From Labia minor (lineage: Eukaryota; Arthropoda; Insecta; Dermaptera; Spongiphoridae), in assembly GCA_963082975.1 (NCBI GenBank), contig OY720346.1, positions 70,485,267 to 70,549,266 of the forward strand: DNA of 64,000 nucleotides. Reading direction: 5' to 3'. The notes under the pieces were generated by a model, which was given only the letters and a program-made list of their open reading frames with translations, was not told the origin of the DNA and did no database searches. Below are positions 51,996 through 63,860 of this stretch, in pieces. The position numbers and the translations under genes were made by a program. The first letter of the stretch is position 1, and the number at the start of each line of letters is the position of its first letter.

Positions 51996-54780
51996 AACCC
52001 CCTTAAATATTTATATTATATAATTCCGTATTTAGTATACTTTCAATAAAAATAAATGTATATTCAGAATGATTTCCTAAAACATCATCATTCTATTATA
52101 TATTTATATAAAATTCCATTTATCAATATATTTAAAATAAATATATAATAATATTTAATGCTACTTTAATTATCTATCAATATTGATTTTCATCAAGGTT
52201 TTACTAAAGAGCATTCAATTTTTTTAATAGTCTTTTAAAAAAATAAATAAATAAATAAATATTTAATTTTATAGTAAAACTTGAGTCGTTAATTTTCAAT
52301 TTTAATGACACCATTTCCATATTTATTTATTTTTTTTTATTTTTCAATATCTTAAATAATTTTATAAATTTAAGATATTAAATCTACATATGAACGTTGG
52401 TGGGCAGTGTAGAGGGGAGATAATATTTTATGTAAATAGTTTTTTTTTATTTTTAATATTGATTAATTTGATTTTTTAATGACTTTAAAATTAATAGTAA
52501 TACATCTACTAAAATTAAATTCATTGTATAATAGAATATAATAAATAAAAATGTATTATATATATATATATATATATCTTTCTCTTCTCTCCAGTAATGT
52601 ATTGGTAAAATAAGAAGATGGGAAAGTGGGAGCAAAAAAAATCCTATTTTCAGTAAACTATTTTTTTCTTTATAAGTTTTTATTTTTTCTTATTCTTACT
52701 ATACAAAATATGTACGAACACAAAAAAAGAAATTCTAACAGTAGATTTATGTAAGAGTTGTCGGTGTGAAAAAGTACTGGAACGCGTTCCTGTTCTGAAA
52801 AAAGGTAAGGGAACGTCGTTCCCCCGCGTTCTCCTCCCAATACACCACTGCTTCTCTCTCTCTCTCTCTTTCTATGTTTATAAATATGTATAGATTATGA
52901 AGAACTAGTCAATTATTATTATATTTCCGATAGTTTGGTATTTTTTTAGTCTTGTCACACACACAAATTATATGACATTAGGTAGTGAGTGTCATTATCA
53001 TCACAGGACTCACTAAATCGGAACAAAAACAAAATTGTCAAAAATGTTCAAAAAATTAATGGAGGTCAATGGCCTACCCCTTCATTCCCTTATCCTATCA
53101 CTGTTTTTACAACCAATTAAGAAATATTTATTATTGGTACTAAATTTTTATAGACATACTTTTTTTGTACGCACCTTTAATTAAATTTTTCTTTCTTTTA
53201 ATATTTTCTGCCAAATACAAAGTATTCAAAAAGTTACCTAAAAGTCAAAAAAAAAAAAAAATTTTAATTTTTTCGATAATAAATAAATTATTTGATTTAT
53301 ATTATCATAAATGTTTTGCAAATGAACGTGTGTGTCGGCTATAAAAAAATACAACCTCCAAATTTAGAAAATATTTATTTATTAGTTATTAGTTATACAT
53401 ATTCTGTGGACTGGTTAATATATATTTTTATTCGATTATATAATAAATTAATAATTTTTAAATTTAGATTATAAATTAATAATAAGTATAATCCTTTTTT
53501 TTATTTGTATTTAATGTTTTAATGCATGAATATAGCACTAAAAATAATGAATAAATACAATATAAATATTGATACATACTAGTATATTTAAACAAATTAA
53601 ACATAATGTAATTAATTTAAATTTAATGCAATGTTTGATAATTATTAAATTAGAGAAATAAAAATTATATTGTCCAATTTTTAAAACTATATAAAATTTT
53701 TATGACACCTATGAATATATTATGAATAATTATTTACTAGTTTTATATTATTTGTGTGTGATTGCGGGCATCTCTTTTCTAACCTCTTAGAAAATATGAA
53801 TGTCTTATTTATTTATTTTGTATAAATTAACAAAGTAAAAATAAAAAAAAACTGATAGAAATATCATTTTTTTTTGCTAGCCCTAATGAATAGAACTTTT
53901 CAAAATGTTTATTATTAATATTTTTTTTTCGTTTTTTTTTGTTTGGCTTTAATCATGGAGATGAAAGTCAAAGTTCTAGTTAATAGTTTCTTTCGAGTTG
54001 ATTATTCAAAAAAGAAAGAATAAAAAATTATTACTTATAAAAAAATGATACTTTTTTTATTAACGATAATGAGATTTTTTGAAGGATTTTTAATTATAGT
54101 TTTTTTTTTAATTTTAATTAAAAAAAATATTCCGTAAAGATAAATTTATTGTTTATATTTTTACATTGGAATCCTTTATTTTCAAATTGGGTGAATCCCC
54201 ATACCCTATCCTTATGCTTTTAAAAGTTAAATATATAGTATGTATGTATATACCAATATACATATATAAACTTAATATATGTATATTTAAAAATAGTACA
54301 TTATTCTATTTCCAGAGTAGATGATTAAGTCATTGAAAGATATAAATTTGGAACAAGAAAGATTATTATTAAATTGAATGGTCTAGAAATGGAATTGAAT
54401 TTAAAATCACATGATCTCCGAGACCAACTCTTTGTTTTATTTAATTAAAAATATTAAAGTAATCGAATATAATAAGTAAATGATGATGAAATTTACTTTG
54501 ACTAACGACCAAGGTCAAATAAAATAAAATAATAATTTAATCATAATATAATTTTTCAATTCAGATGTTGATTTATTGTCTAAAGATTTATCGGAGAGAT
54601 TGTATGGATTGGATGTATAGTGACTTAAAAAAGTGTACACCATTCTAGCCCAGCGCCTTTCTTAACAGCATTATTATGTGAATCGAAATTAAATAAAACC
54701 TAAAACTGTCAGTCATTTAAGATTAAATTGGAATAAAAAATTAATTTTTTAATTTTGATTCTATATGTATATATATAATA
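51996..54780. other. AT-rich spacer with a hAT-type scrap near 52756-52851
   Basis: AT-rich with (TA)n near 52556-52576 and CT repeats at 52854-52868. At 52770-52851 a GC-rich segment (GGAACGCGTTCCTGTTCTG, GGGAACGTCGTTCCCCCGCG) ends CCAATACACCACTG, whose reverse complement CAGTGGTGTATTGG is a hAT-like end; the left end (GTTGTCGGTGTG) is only loosely similar. No gene in the rest. Confidence 0.4.
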
Positions 54781-54806
54781 TATATATGGGAAGTGAAAGT
54801 CGGGGG

Positions 54807-55245
54807 TGTCGCGACCTTCTCACCCCAAACATCCTTGTCTACATCCTATGTTGTAAAATGTTTTTCTACCCCCATTAACCCACGCCAGCGGAAATGCCCC
54901 GAGTTCCCTCAACTCCAATTATGCCTAAAATAGGGCTTTTGGCGACATTCAAGGCAAAGTCTCCCGATCCTTCTCCCACCACAATTAATGCTCGATAAGG
55001 ACGGGTTGGATATATAAATCGCCGCACTTTCGCCAACAAGAGAATGCTATGATGAAAGAGGTTGCTTTGACGAGAGATCAGGGGGACCCGATGTATTGAG
55101 AGTGGCTGAGTAATTTGTATATTTATTGTAAATAAACCGTTTTTTAAGAAATCTATAAACTTTTATTTGAAAAGCCTAAAGAAGAAGTCTTCCTGTTGCT
55201 CATTGGAAAATTTACCTCAGTCACCGAGCCTCCACAGCCTCTACA
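54807..55245 (+). mobile_element. Possible solo LTR (Gypsy-like)
   Basis: A GC-rich block starting TGTCGCGACCTTCTCACCCC with a TATA box in GGATATATAAATCGCCGCAC (about 55007), a downstream CACTTTCGCCAACAAGAG, a polyadenylation signal AATAAA near 55132 and an end near GCCTCTACA. Order and spacing fit an LTR with U3, R and U5. No 4-6 bp target duplication is visible and there is no internal element beside it, so ends are uncertain. A (TA)n run follows at 55278-55317. Confidence 0.4.
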
Positions 55246-55279
55246 TACATATGTAGTTCGTCCGTGATCGAAATATTCC

Positions 55280-55321
<42 letters not shown>

Positions 55322-55879
55322 TTGAGTTTGACATGTTATAAAGTTTGTGCTTTCTGACCCATTAAAGAAATTTCAACCCGTAAAAACGGCCGCAATGGAT
55401 CATTTTCTAGGACATGGATATTGTTGCAAACTTTTTTGAACATGTTTTGATTTTGGAGACTGAAAATGAAAAAATATAATTTACTTCGTTTGTTTCCTGT
55501 TATGTTACATCCACTTAAACCTATTTACAATTTTTTTTAGTAAATAAAAATACTAATTAAATTTTTATTAATTCAATACAAACAATGTAAAAATCTAGAA
55601 ATAAATAATAAATTGACTTTCATAATTTATTTATTTTATATTTGATTGAGACTTTTTTTTTTAATTTTTAGATTAAATTAACTTTATCTGAATTCGTATA
55701 ATAATTCTTAATTTTTGCTATTTAGTGTTATAAAATGTGAAAAATGTTAAGATTAAAAATTCAATTAAATCTATAAATATTAAAAACAAAAATTGTTTCC
55801 TGTAGTAGCCTTGATAAATTTTTATAATGTGAGTTAATACTTATAAAGGAGCGATTTGTTTTTGTTTCACAAATAAACG
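55246..55879. other. AT-rich spacer
   Basis: (TA)n at 55278-55317; otherwise AT-rich. No gene. Confidence 0.4.
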
Positions 55880-56620
55880 ATACTTTAATTAGATTGATGT
55901 TTTTATCGAATTCCTCAAGTTTTGTTATTTCACCTCCTTGACCTTTTTGACGGGGTTAATTCTCATCAGGCAATTAACGAAATTCTTCGACGTGGGTTCT
56001 ATGTTTTTGTTCGTGATGATTCAACAATCTTATCCTCCCAGATCGTCTTGATTCCACTGCGTAGTAAAAGGAGGGAATTGCGTCGGAGGGAAGCGATAAG
56101 CAAAAGAAATGAATGAACTTACGCAAGCAGAGCGTATTACGATTACGAGCCGAAAACATCTCTACTCGCCTGATTGAGCTCATAAATCGCAACATTAACC
56201 TTCTTATCTAATAAATAAGAGCCAGGAAGCCCCGAATGGAATGAGTCACGCCTACCCGGCTATTTGGACTCGTCGCAAAGGGATCAAAACACTTGAGAGC
56301 ACTAATTTAAAAGAAAAAAAAATTGTCGCGATGTTTTCTTGACAAATCTTTCTTGTCGAAATCAAAAAGATTAAATCATCCCTCGCGTAATTCAGGAAGG
56401 AATATTTGTTATTGGGCGCCTCGCTTATTATACATATCCCCCCCTCCCTTTTTTTCTGATAATTTATTAGCTTGTTTTTTTCTTTTGGTGGGAAGAGATG
56501 CGTGAGGTTGGATAGGCGGAGGAGAGTAGAGGCATGTTAGGAATGAGTTGGTTTCAATTTAGATTTCAATTTAGACGTAGGAATTGGTTTGGGATCTTGA
56601 AGAGAAGACATATTTATACG
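55880..56620. other. Long unique island
   Basis: The longest high-complexity unique region: CTCATCAGGCAATTAACGAA, GATCGTCTTGATTCCACTGC, GCTCATAAATCGCAACATTA, CCCGAATGGAATGAGTCACG (AP-1-like TGAGTCA). Short open frames on both strands (64 and 73 codons) have no known domain. Candidate host regulatory DNA, or an unrecognised exon. Confidence 0.3.
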
Positions 56621-58189
56621 CCGTATAAAAATCAATTAGAAAAGGATTTCATTTATTTTTATAAATATGTACACGTCTATTACTTAAATATAAATGTTAT
56701 TTTAAACTTTTTTTTTTGTGAATCGTAAATATCATATTAATTGAAATTTATTGTTATCTTATTTTCATCGAATTAATATTCCTTAAATTGAGCGAATTAT
56801 TAATGAAAATGATAATAATTTCATTAATTATAAGTAAAAATTGAATTACTCTATCCTAGATTTATTTATTATCTATTATCTTAGAGGTATATCACCTTAA
56901 GTCTTCATAACACAAGATAACACAAGATTTTTTAGAAAATTCCTTAGATGCTAAGGTAGACATTTGCATTTATTTGTTTGTATGTGTTGTGATAAAATAT
57001 TTTATTTTAAAGGGTTTAACCCCGATTATAAAGATATAAAATATACCTTAAATGACACGTCTCCTTCTTTTTCAATAAAAAATTGGACCCCTTAATTTAA
57101 ACATGGACGAAAATCAATTCAAGATAATGAACGCTCTCCAAAATAAACTTGAAAATCCACAAAACCTTATTAAATGATCCTATAGGTCGTCTATGGTGTA
57201 TTTTACACGATGTTTTGTTTTTGAAAAACTTTTTGCTCTTGATGGCTAAAGCGCTTGTTAATTGGTGATCAAATACTCATTCGAATGAACTCATCTTAAG
57301 AAGGTTACAACTTTTTCGATTCAATTACGCAGAGTTTCTTCGACGTTATATAAAAGTATTATAGATGAAACGTATTATCATTATCAGGCCAAAAACTTTG
57401 TGTGAGACCCTTGTAGTATTTATTAATTAAGATTTCAGGATTAATAGTTTTCAAATATAACCAGTCATCTTTGGGAAAAATTTCTTGTTTTGATGAAAGT
57501 ATATAATCTTTAAAATACATTTTTAATACATTCTGAATGGAATTAAATTCTCTTGACCAAAAAAATAAACTTTTAATTATTATTTTTTGAAAAAATTACA
57601 GTGGGAAAGATAAGAGTGTTTGAATTTAAATGAAATAATTTTTAAGAAATTTAAATCTAAAACATTAATTTTTTTTTAATCTTAATATTTTTTTTGACTA
57701 AATACTTCTTATTATTTATTATACACTCTTCCACCTCCTAAAAATTAACTTTTGAATTTTTATTTTCAGAAATTAGTTTATATTTATATATGTACATTTT
57801 ACTTTTAGACATCAATTAATAGGCAAGGATTCATGTTTAATTGGCCACGTTCTGTAATTATTCTCTTCTGAATTTAAACTAATAATAAATAAATAAATAA
57901 ATAAATAAAATAATAATAAGTGCTAAAATAATTGAAGTCATATTCATCAATTAAATTATAATTATATAATAAAGATTAATTTAAAAAAAGTATTAATATT
58001 TTTGATTACCTTTTTTTAGAATATAGTTACAAATATAACATTAAAAAAACTATAACATTATTTATTCTTTACCTTATTCTTCTGATTATTTTTATTAAAT
58101 TTTCTTGATATAATTTATTGCTTGTCTATAATTCGTGCTCGATTTCTTTATGATAATGAAGGAGGTAACACTCTCATCCGTTAATGATG
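56621..58189. other. AT-rich spacer
   Basis: AT-rich, with a more mixed patch 57050-57330 (ATGGACGAAAATCAATTCAA; GATCCTATAGGTCGTCTATG) that I do not recognise. TAAA repeats near 57890-57908. No gene. Confidence 0.35.
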
Positions 58190-58490
58190 ATGGTTTGTTT
58201 TTTGGAGATGATCTTCAAGTAGGCTATCTATCATGCAATTTTTTTCCACTCCTGCACTCCTCTAGCCTCAAGTGGAATTTGTTCTATTCGGACTAGTATG
58301 TTTTCTAAAGACAGAATAGATTCTAAATATAAAGAGCAGATTGGATGCAATCTGAATAAAGCCTGTTTATTTGTGTTGTTCGTCCCGTTAGATGTCTGCC
58401 TCTCAACGTGATGTTGTTGTTGTGAGGTGTCTGGAGCCAGCTGCAATCTACATAGAATGATATTTACAGTACAACCTAATTCGTTCGTGT
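58190..58490. other. Unique island, possible LTR remnant
   Basis: CCACTCCTGCACTCCTCTAG, a TATAAAGAGCAGATTGGATG promoter-like phrase, AATAAAGCCTGTTTATTTGT (polyadenylation-like) and GTGAGGTGTCTGGAGCCAGC. TATA then AATAAA then a CA-ended G-rich tail resembles an LTR, but no matching repeat or target duplication is visible. Equally it may be a host sequence. Confidence 0.25.
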
Positions 58491-59877
58491 ATGAAAATTA
58501 TAGATTTCACTAAATTAGAATGATTCTTTTTATGAAAAAAGAATGAAATATGTAGCCTGAGAGAAAATTTCTGACCTGTTTTTATATCATATATTTTAAA
58601 TAAAAAAAATGAAAAAAAAAATAAATAACATGTTTAAAAATTGTAACCTTCAGAGTTGGTAAAAATTTCATTCAGTTTGACATTGAGATTACTGACTGAG
58701 ATTTCAATCGCCTTCTAGGAATGCGTTTTTTTTTTTTTTTTTTTTTTGATGATTTGTTTTGTTTTGCTTCTGTTAAACTGATAGGAGAAAGATACATGAT
58801 TATTTTACAAGATACTCTTAAATTTTTTTAATTTTTTTTTAAATGAAACCTTTTTCAAAAAAAGTCTATGTAACGGTTAGAGTGTACAAACCTTCAATTC
58901 CGTGTCTTTGACCCCACTGAGAGCGACAATCCGGGTGGATACAATTATTATCTAAAAATATTTACCTAAGTAAATAGTTTTAGAATATTTTTGTGTTTTT
59001 TTATAACATTCTTTTGGCAAATATTACTCCAAATGTATTCCACGCGAAGTTCTTTGAAAATATTCTTAAATTCTTTGAACCGTGAATTTGTCTAGAATAA
59101 GAAAAAAAACTTAATTTTATAAATAATATATATATGAAACTAATTATTTTGTTTTATAATATATAATACTAAAGAAATAATTTATATTTTCAATCTTTCT
59201 TTTAATAAAAAGAACATTCTTATAAAGAATTCATTACAACTATTTAGTGCTTATTATTTTGCATTTTTATTTTATTCTAATTTTTTTTCATAAATTTGTA
59301 ATATTTTTCTTGTATTATTTTTAATTACATAACAATATAATTAATGGTTGATTTCTTTCCTCATATTTTGTTGTATATTATTATTTATTAAATAAGATAA
59401 GATATAATTACGTATGATAATATATATATATATGTATATTAAAAATTAAAATAATTGTACGATGTTTTCATTTCCATAATGTGATAAATATTATCTTTTT
59501 ATAACGTTCTTATCATTTTCGCTTCATGTCTGTCTGTCTGTTCGCTCAAATTATATAAAAATATTTCTTTTACTCTCAATGAATCGATATATATAATTTC
59601 CTATGTAGGTATGTATGTATGAAATGTCTGTAACATTATAAAGCTAGCTACAAATTTAGAATTTTACAATTTACGCTTTTTATAGAATTTAAAATAAAAA
59701 AAATTTGAAATACAAATTGAAATATTCTAATTTTTGATATTAATATTATTTTTTATCATAAAAGAGAATTTATTAAACATAATAAACATAAAAAGAAACC
59801 TATCAAAATAATCAATTTGTTACTAACTTCATTTTTTTAAATTTTGTTTTATTATTAAATACATATTGAAAAAAATA
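58491..59877. other. AT-rich spacer
   Basis: AT-rich with a 20-T run near 58727. A mixed patch at 58870-58940 (GTGTACAAACCTTCAATTCC) is unrecognised. CATTTTCGCTTCATGTCTGT near 59517 may be related to 39925. No gene. Confidence 0.4.
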
Positions 59878-60047
59878 AAAAAAATATTACAACGATTTGT
59901 GTGAATTTTATATTTAAACATTGTGTTGTTTTGTAAGTTTTTGAAACAAAATTTCCTATAAATTATTATTATTAATTAATCTCGTGTGGCTAGAAGCCGC
60001 CTGTCCCTCTAAGAAGAGTTTTATGCCGCCAGGGACAGCTTGTAATA
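59878..60047 (+). repeat. Family D repeat, copy 2
   Basis: Matches 17529-17691: TTGTGTTGTTTTGTAAGTTT, GAAACAAAATTTCCTATAAA, GGCTAGAAGCCGCCTGTCCC, and extends further to TTATGCCGCCAGGGACAGCT, showing that the first copy is truncated. GCCGCCTGTCCCT and the inverted AGGGACAG near the end form a small stem. Class unknown. Confidence 0.75.
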
Positions 60048-60969
60048 TAATATTTACTTTAATCGTACAATAATGAATTTAAATAATGTATGTGATTAAT
60101 TTATATTTTTTTGAATACATATAATTGTAGATAAAGTTATTAAAATATCAATTATTTATTTTGAAGATAAGAAAAATATTTGATCTATTTTAGATTTTAG
60201 AGGGATATAAATTCTTTACAATCAATACATAAATCAAACTTAATTAAAACTAACTGGTTTATTTTATTATATATATTATCAAAACTTTGCAAGTATACAG
60301 TATATAAGATATAAAATTAGTATTTTTAAATGTCTGTTAATTTAATTAACAAATTCTTTATAGTAATAAAGAAAAAATCTTATAAGAAAGGATATTAATA
60401 AATATATAAAATGTTATTGTATATTATAACATTTTAAATAGATTTAAATGTAAATAATTTATTTATTGGTAAGCAAAGCGATGCTGAAAGTAATATATAA
60501 AATGTTAAAGTTGTTATTAAGAGCCCCTTTCTAAACATTTCACTTTAAGTCTTCAATAGATAATCAATGTAGCTCGTCTACTGTCTTCAGTCTCATCAGC
60601 TGCTTCCCTTTAGGGTGTAATTAATTGTCCAACAATCCAGTTTGTTTGTTATTTTAGTTTTTTTTTCCTTAATGTTCTTAATGAATTAATTAAAATTTGT
60701 ATAAAAACTTGTTTCAATTATATTTATTCTATTATGAAAAATTAAAATTAAACAAAAATTAGATAGTTGATAATTTTAAAATTATAACCATTTTTTTCAT
60801 TCCAGGTAAATGATAAAGATTATTTATGTGAAAATATTATATTATATTATGATTATAATGTGAAATTTCTATTATTTTTTTTTCTAAATAAAAACTATTC
60901 TTTATCATATTAATTTATAATTTATTTATCAATTAAATTGTAATTTAATCGTAAAAAAGATAATTAATC
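60048..60969. other. AT-rich spacer with small mixed patch
   Basis: AT-rich. 60565-60650 is mixed (GTCTTCAGTCTCATCAGCTG, GGGTGTAATTAATTGTCC with a TAAT core). No gene or repeat. Confidence 0.35.
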
Positions 60970-61274
60970 TTATCTTCTTATACTAGCAAAAATTGTATAT
61001 AAATTTGTATTTTTGAAATATTAAACCACTCGAAGGATTTTTTTGAAATTCACACCTTAGATAATATTTATAAAGAAAAATCGATCTGTATTGCTTTCAG
61101 CCTCGGGAACAATAATCTTTGTTAGTTTTTTCTTAATTTAAAATAGGAATTTTAATAATAAAAAAATGGCGCCGGGCAACGCCGGGCAGCTTTTCTTTAA
61201 ATATAAAAATAATATAAATAAATTAAAATTGAAAATATTTATTTTAATATTTTGTAATCAAATTACGGAATATA

Positions 61275-62609
61275 GGGTGACCCAGCCAGTAGTTGAACCC
61301 CTTCCAGTAGTTGAACAAATTACCAAAAATCCGCCAAAATCTCAAGAGGAAATATGCTTGGAACGTGAAATTTTATTTTATTTTTAAGTTGTTATGTTGT
61401 CACAACTGAAACACCTATCGTCTGCTGCACGTGACTTAAGTACTCAGAGATATTATTTTTTTTCTCAAATGAAATGCTTGTTTTTGCATTCACGACTAGT
61501 TTACTGAAAATACGGTAAGTAAAAGTAATCCACGTGCATCCTAGTCATTTTTAGAGATATTTTTACCGAATTGGTCTTAAATTAAAGCTAAAGGACTACA
61601 TTTTGAAGTATGATATTAAGGTATAGATATTTTTTATTTTTTAGAGCTCTAAACTGACTGTTCAACTAATGACACTGTTAAAATGCACAAATTCCAGTAA
61701 TTGAACAGTGGTGAACGTTGCCCGCCATCGAAGTTCACCAGACTGAATGTTCAATCCCTTTTATACCTTGAATCCCTCTTCCCCAAGGGTAGGTCTGAAG
61801 AATTTAGAAAAGTGCAGGGGAAGAGTGGGAGGGTAATATTGAGGCCCGTGAACTGTTTCAGTTTTGGAAAAGGCCTCGGAGCAAATGTCTTAATGAAACT
61901 CAGACAAATGGCCTTTTGTCTGAGTGTATTGAAAAAGAGCCCGAAATTAATCATAATTTTGATGCCTCACCTTCAGCATTGAATGTTAGTGCAATTCAAG
62001 CAACACTTTCAAGACAAACGGACTTGCCTAAAGTAAAGTAAAGTAAAACCAGGAATCTATGCAGTAACGGGACTCGACTCCCAAAGCAATTTCGTATCAA
62101 AAGTTTAAAAAATTTTAAAAATATTTTTAATTTTGTATCTTATATGTATATTGCAGATTGGTGTTTGTTAGAAATAAATAAATAAATATATTAATGTTAT
62201 TATTATTAAAATTTAAACATTGAGCAATGTTTGGAATGTGAATCAGCCTTGTATTGTGTTATGAGTGCTCAAGCTATAGGCCTAGATATTTGTTAAGTCG
62301 TTTTGGATGTGTACCTAAACTTAAAATAAAAAAAACTATGAAATAACGGGTGTTCAATTACTGGAATATCGAGCGTTCAAAAACTGGACATGTCTGTTCA
62401 ACCACTGGGATAAAATCATAAAAAATGTTGTGAATTTTTTTTTGCTTTTTATTTTTCAGTTAAGCACTGTTTAATATTTTTTTTAATAACTACAATAATA
62501 AAGCTTTGTTAAAAATCCATTAGCTTAGTTTTACGGCTAATAGTATAGAACTTACAACAGGATCCGTGGTAAACTGGCTTTATTTGTTCAACTATTGGCT
62601 GGGTCACCC
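61275..62609 (+). mobile_element. Unrecognised TA-flanked DNA transposon with iterated motifs (1,335 bp)
   Basis: Terminal inverted repeats GGGTGACCCAGCCAGTAGTT (then GAAC) and AACTATTGGCTGGGTCACCC are near perfect over about 24 bases. TA flanks both ends (61273-61274, 62610-62611); family B empty sites in the window support a TA duplication, as Tc1/mariner/pogo elements make. The motif CCAGTARTTGAAC occurs at 61286, 61304 and 61694 in direct orientation, and as its complement at 62352, 62375, 62396 and 62586 in the right half. Such iteration recalls transposase-binding subterminal repeats. I recognise neither the ends nor the coding remnant. Confidence 0.85.
61701..62041 (+). pseudogene. Unrecognised coding remnant within the TA-flanked element
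   Basis: Two overlapping frames look coding-like and are GC-richer than the surroundings. 61701-61982 has an ATG (MNSGERCPPSKFTRLNVQSL). 61808-62041 is open for 78 codons without ATG and reads AGEEWEGNIEARELFQFWKR, then CIEKEPEINHNFDASPSALN, then TLSRQTDLPKVK and a stop. The second looks like the acidic, Ser-rich C-terminus of a protein. Probably it is the end of a transposase whose centre was deleted, with a frameshift joining the two. No catalytic motif is visible, so function is not assigned. AAGTAAAGTAAAGTAAAA follows the stop. Confidence 0.45.
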
Positions 62610-62768
62610 TATATTATATTATATCCACAGGCCATACTTTTCTGTCTTTCAGTGCATAATACGTTCGTTTATTTTAATTTATGTTTTTTAAATTATTTGA
62701 AATTGTTTCATATATTTTCTCGTTTATTTAATTTAATTAATAATCTTAATCAGTGAACCAGGTACTAT

Positions 62769-63429
62769 TTATTAAATTTTCAAATTGTTTAGGCCGAAAT
62801 ATTAGGATTGAGTATTTTTTTTTCTAATATAAAATTTAAAAAAATATATTTCAGAAACTTGATCTATAGTTAAACAAATTCTCAGAAGCTTACCTCAAAA
62901 ATTTCATCAGAACAAAAGGCTCCCATTGCTTTAGATTATTTATTAAAAAGTAATTTGCACATACATATTATTAAATATGATTAGAACTTCTTCCTTCTTT
63001 AGTTTAAGTAAAATAATAAAAATGGTTATCCTATATGCTTCTCCAGATGTAACATCTCATTAACATAAAACTAATAAGGAACTGATCTTCAAAAGTTTCA
63101 TCAGCTAACTTTATAGTTTTTTTGTGTTTATTACTTTTCCACCTACAGGAGACGTTTCCTCATCAACTTAATATATTCTTTAGATTGGCCTTTCCTATAC
63201 TGAAATATCTTCTTCATATCTAGAAAAAAATGTTATTAATTCTATTAATATATTATTTTTATGGTATTTATTTATAGATTCTTATTCATTATTTATATTT
63301 TTTATTTAATTAATTTTTTTTTAAACTCATAATTTGATTAAATTGGATGTTAATTATTTATACTAATAAAAGAATGATAGAATAATAAAGCAATGAAATT
63401 AAATAAAAAATAAAATAAAATAAAACAAA
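62769..63429. other. AT-rich spacer
   Basis: AT-rich; no recognised feature. Confidence 0.4.
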
Positions 63430-63860
63430 TATTTATCAAAGAGTGGATGAAAATAACTTCCCATTGTGGGAGTGTTTCTATGTTCTTTTTTTAATGCCTC
63501 AACTGATTTAAAGAATTAAATCCAATTAAATTGGTGGGTGAATGTGGAAAGGGTGGGGAGAGGGTTCAGGCTACTTGTGTAGATTTCTAAGTGTTGCCAT
63601 TGAAATGGCAGGATAGGAGAAGCAGCTGCCAACCTGGTTCGTAGCGGTGAGATTTATGCGCAGGGTGTCCTTGCCCCGCACACGAGGTCACTCGAAGAAA
63701 TCGAGAGGAATTTCAAACGGAATTCAAATACAATTATGAAACGAGAGGGAACGAGAGAAAATGTACATTACATGCCTGAAAGAGGCGCGACCAATTAATT
63801 AATGACTTCGTCAAGGAAGATGAAGATAGGGAAGAAACAAAACACATCCAATAGAAAAAT
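63430..63860. other. Unique island with homeodomain-like motifs
   Basis: Mixed sequence: CCCATTGTGGGAGTGTTTCT (short palindrome), CAGCTGCCAACCTGGTTCGT, GGTGAGATTTATGCGCAGGG, and GGCGCGACCAATTAATTAAT (TAAT cores). Not repeated and without a known coding frame. Candidate host regulatory sequence near the window end. Confidence 0.3.

Larger units (their letters stand above)
60970..62768 (+). repeat. Family B repeat, subtype 2, split by a TA-flanked transposon
   Basis: Left part 60970-61274: TCTTATACTAGCAAAAATTG, GAAATATTAAACCACTCGAA, GATCTGTATTGCTTTCAGCC, AATGGCGCCGGGCAACGCCG, ending AATTACGGAATA. Right part 62610-62768: TATCCACAGGCCATACTTTT to AATCAGTGAACCAGGTACTA. Removing the insert and one TA restores the order seen at 29530-29580 and, inverted, at 50940-50990. 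Apart from the insert it is the most complete subtype 2 copy. Confidence 0.82.
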
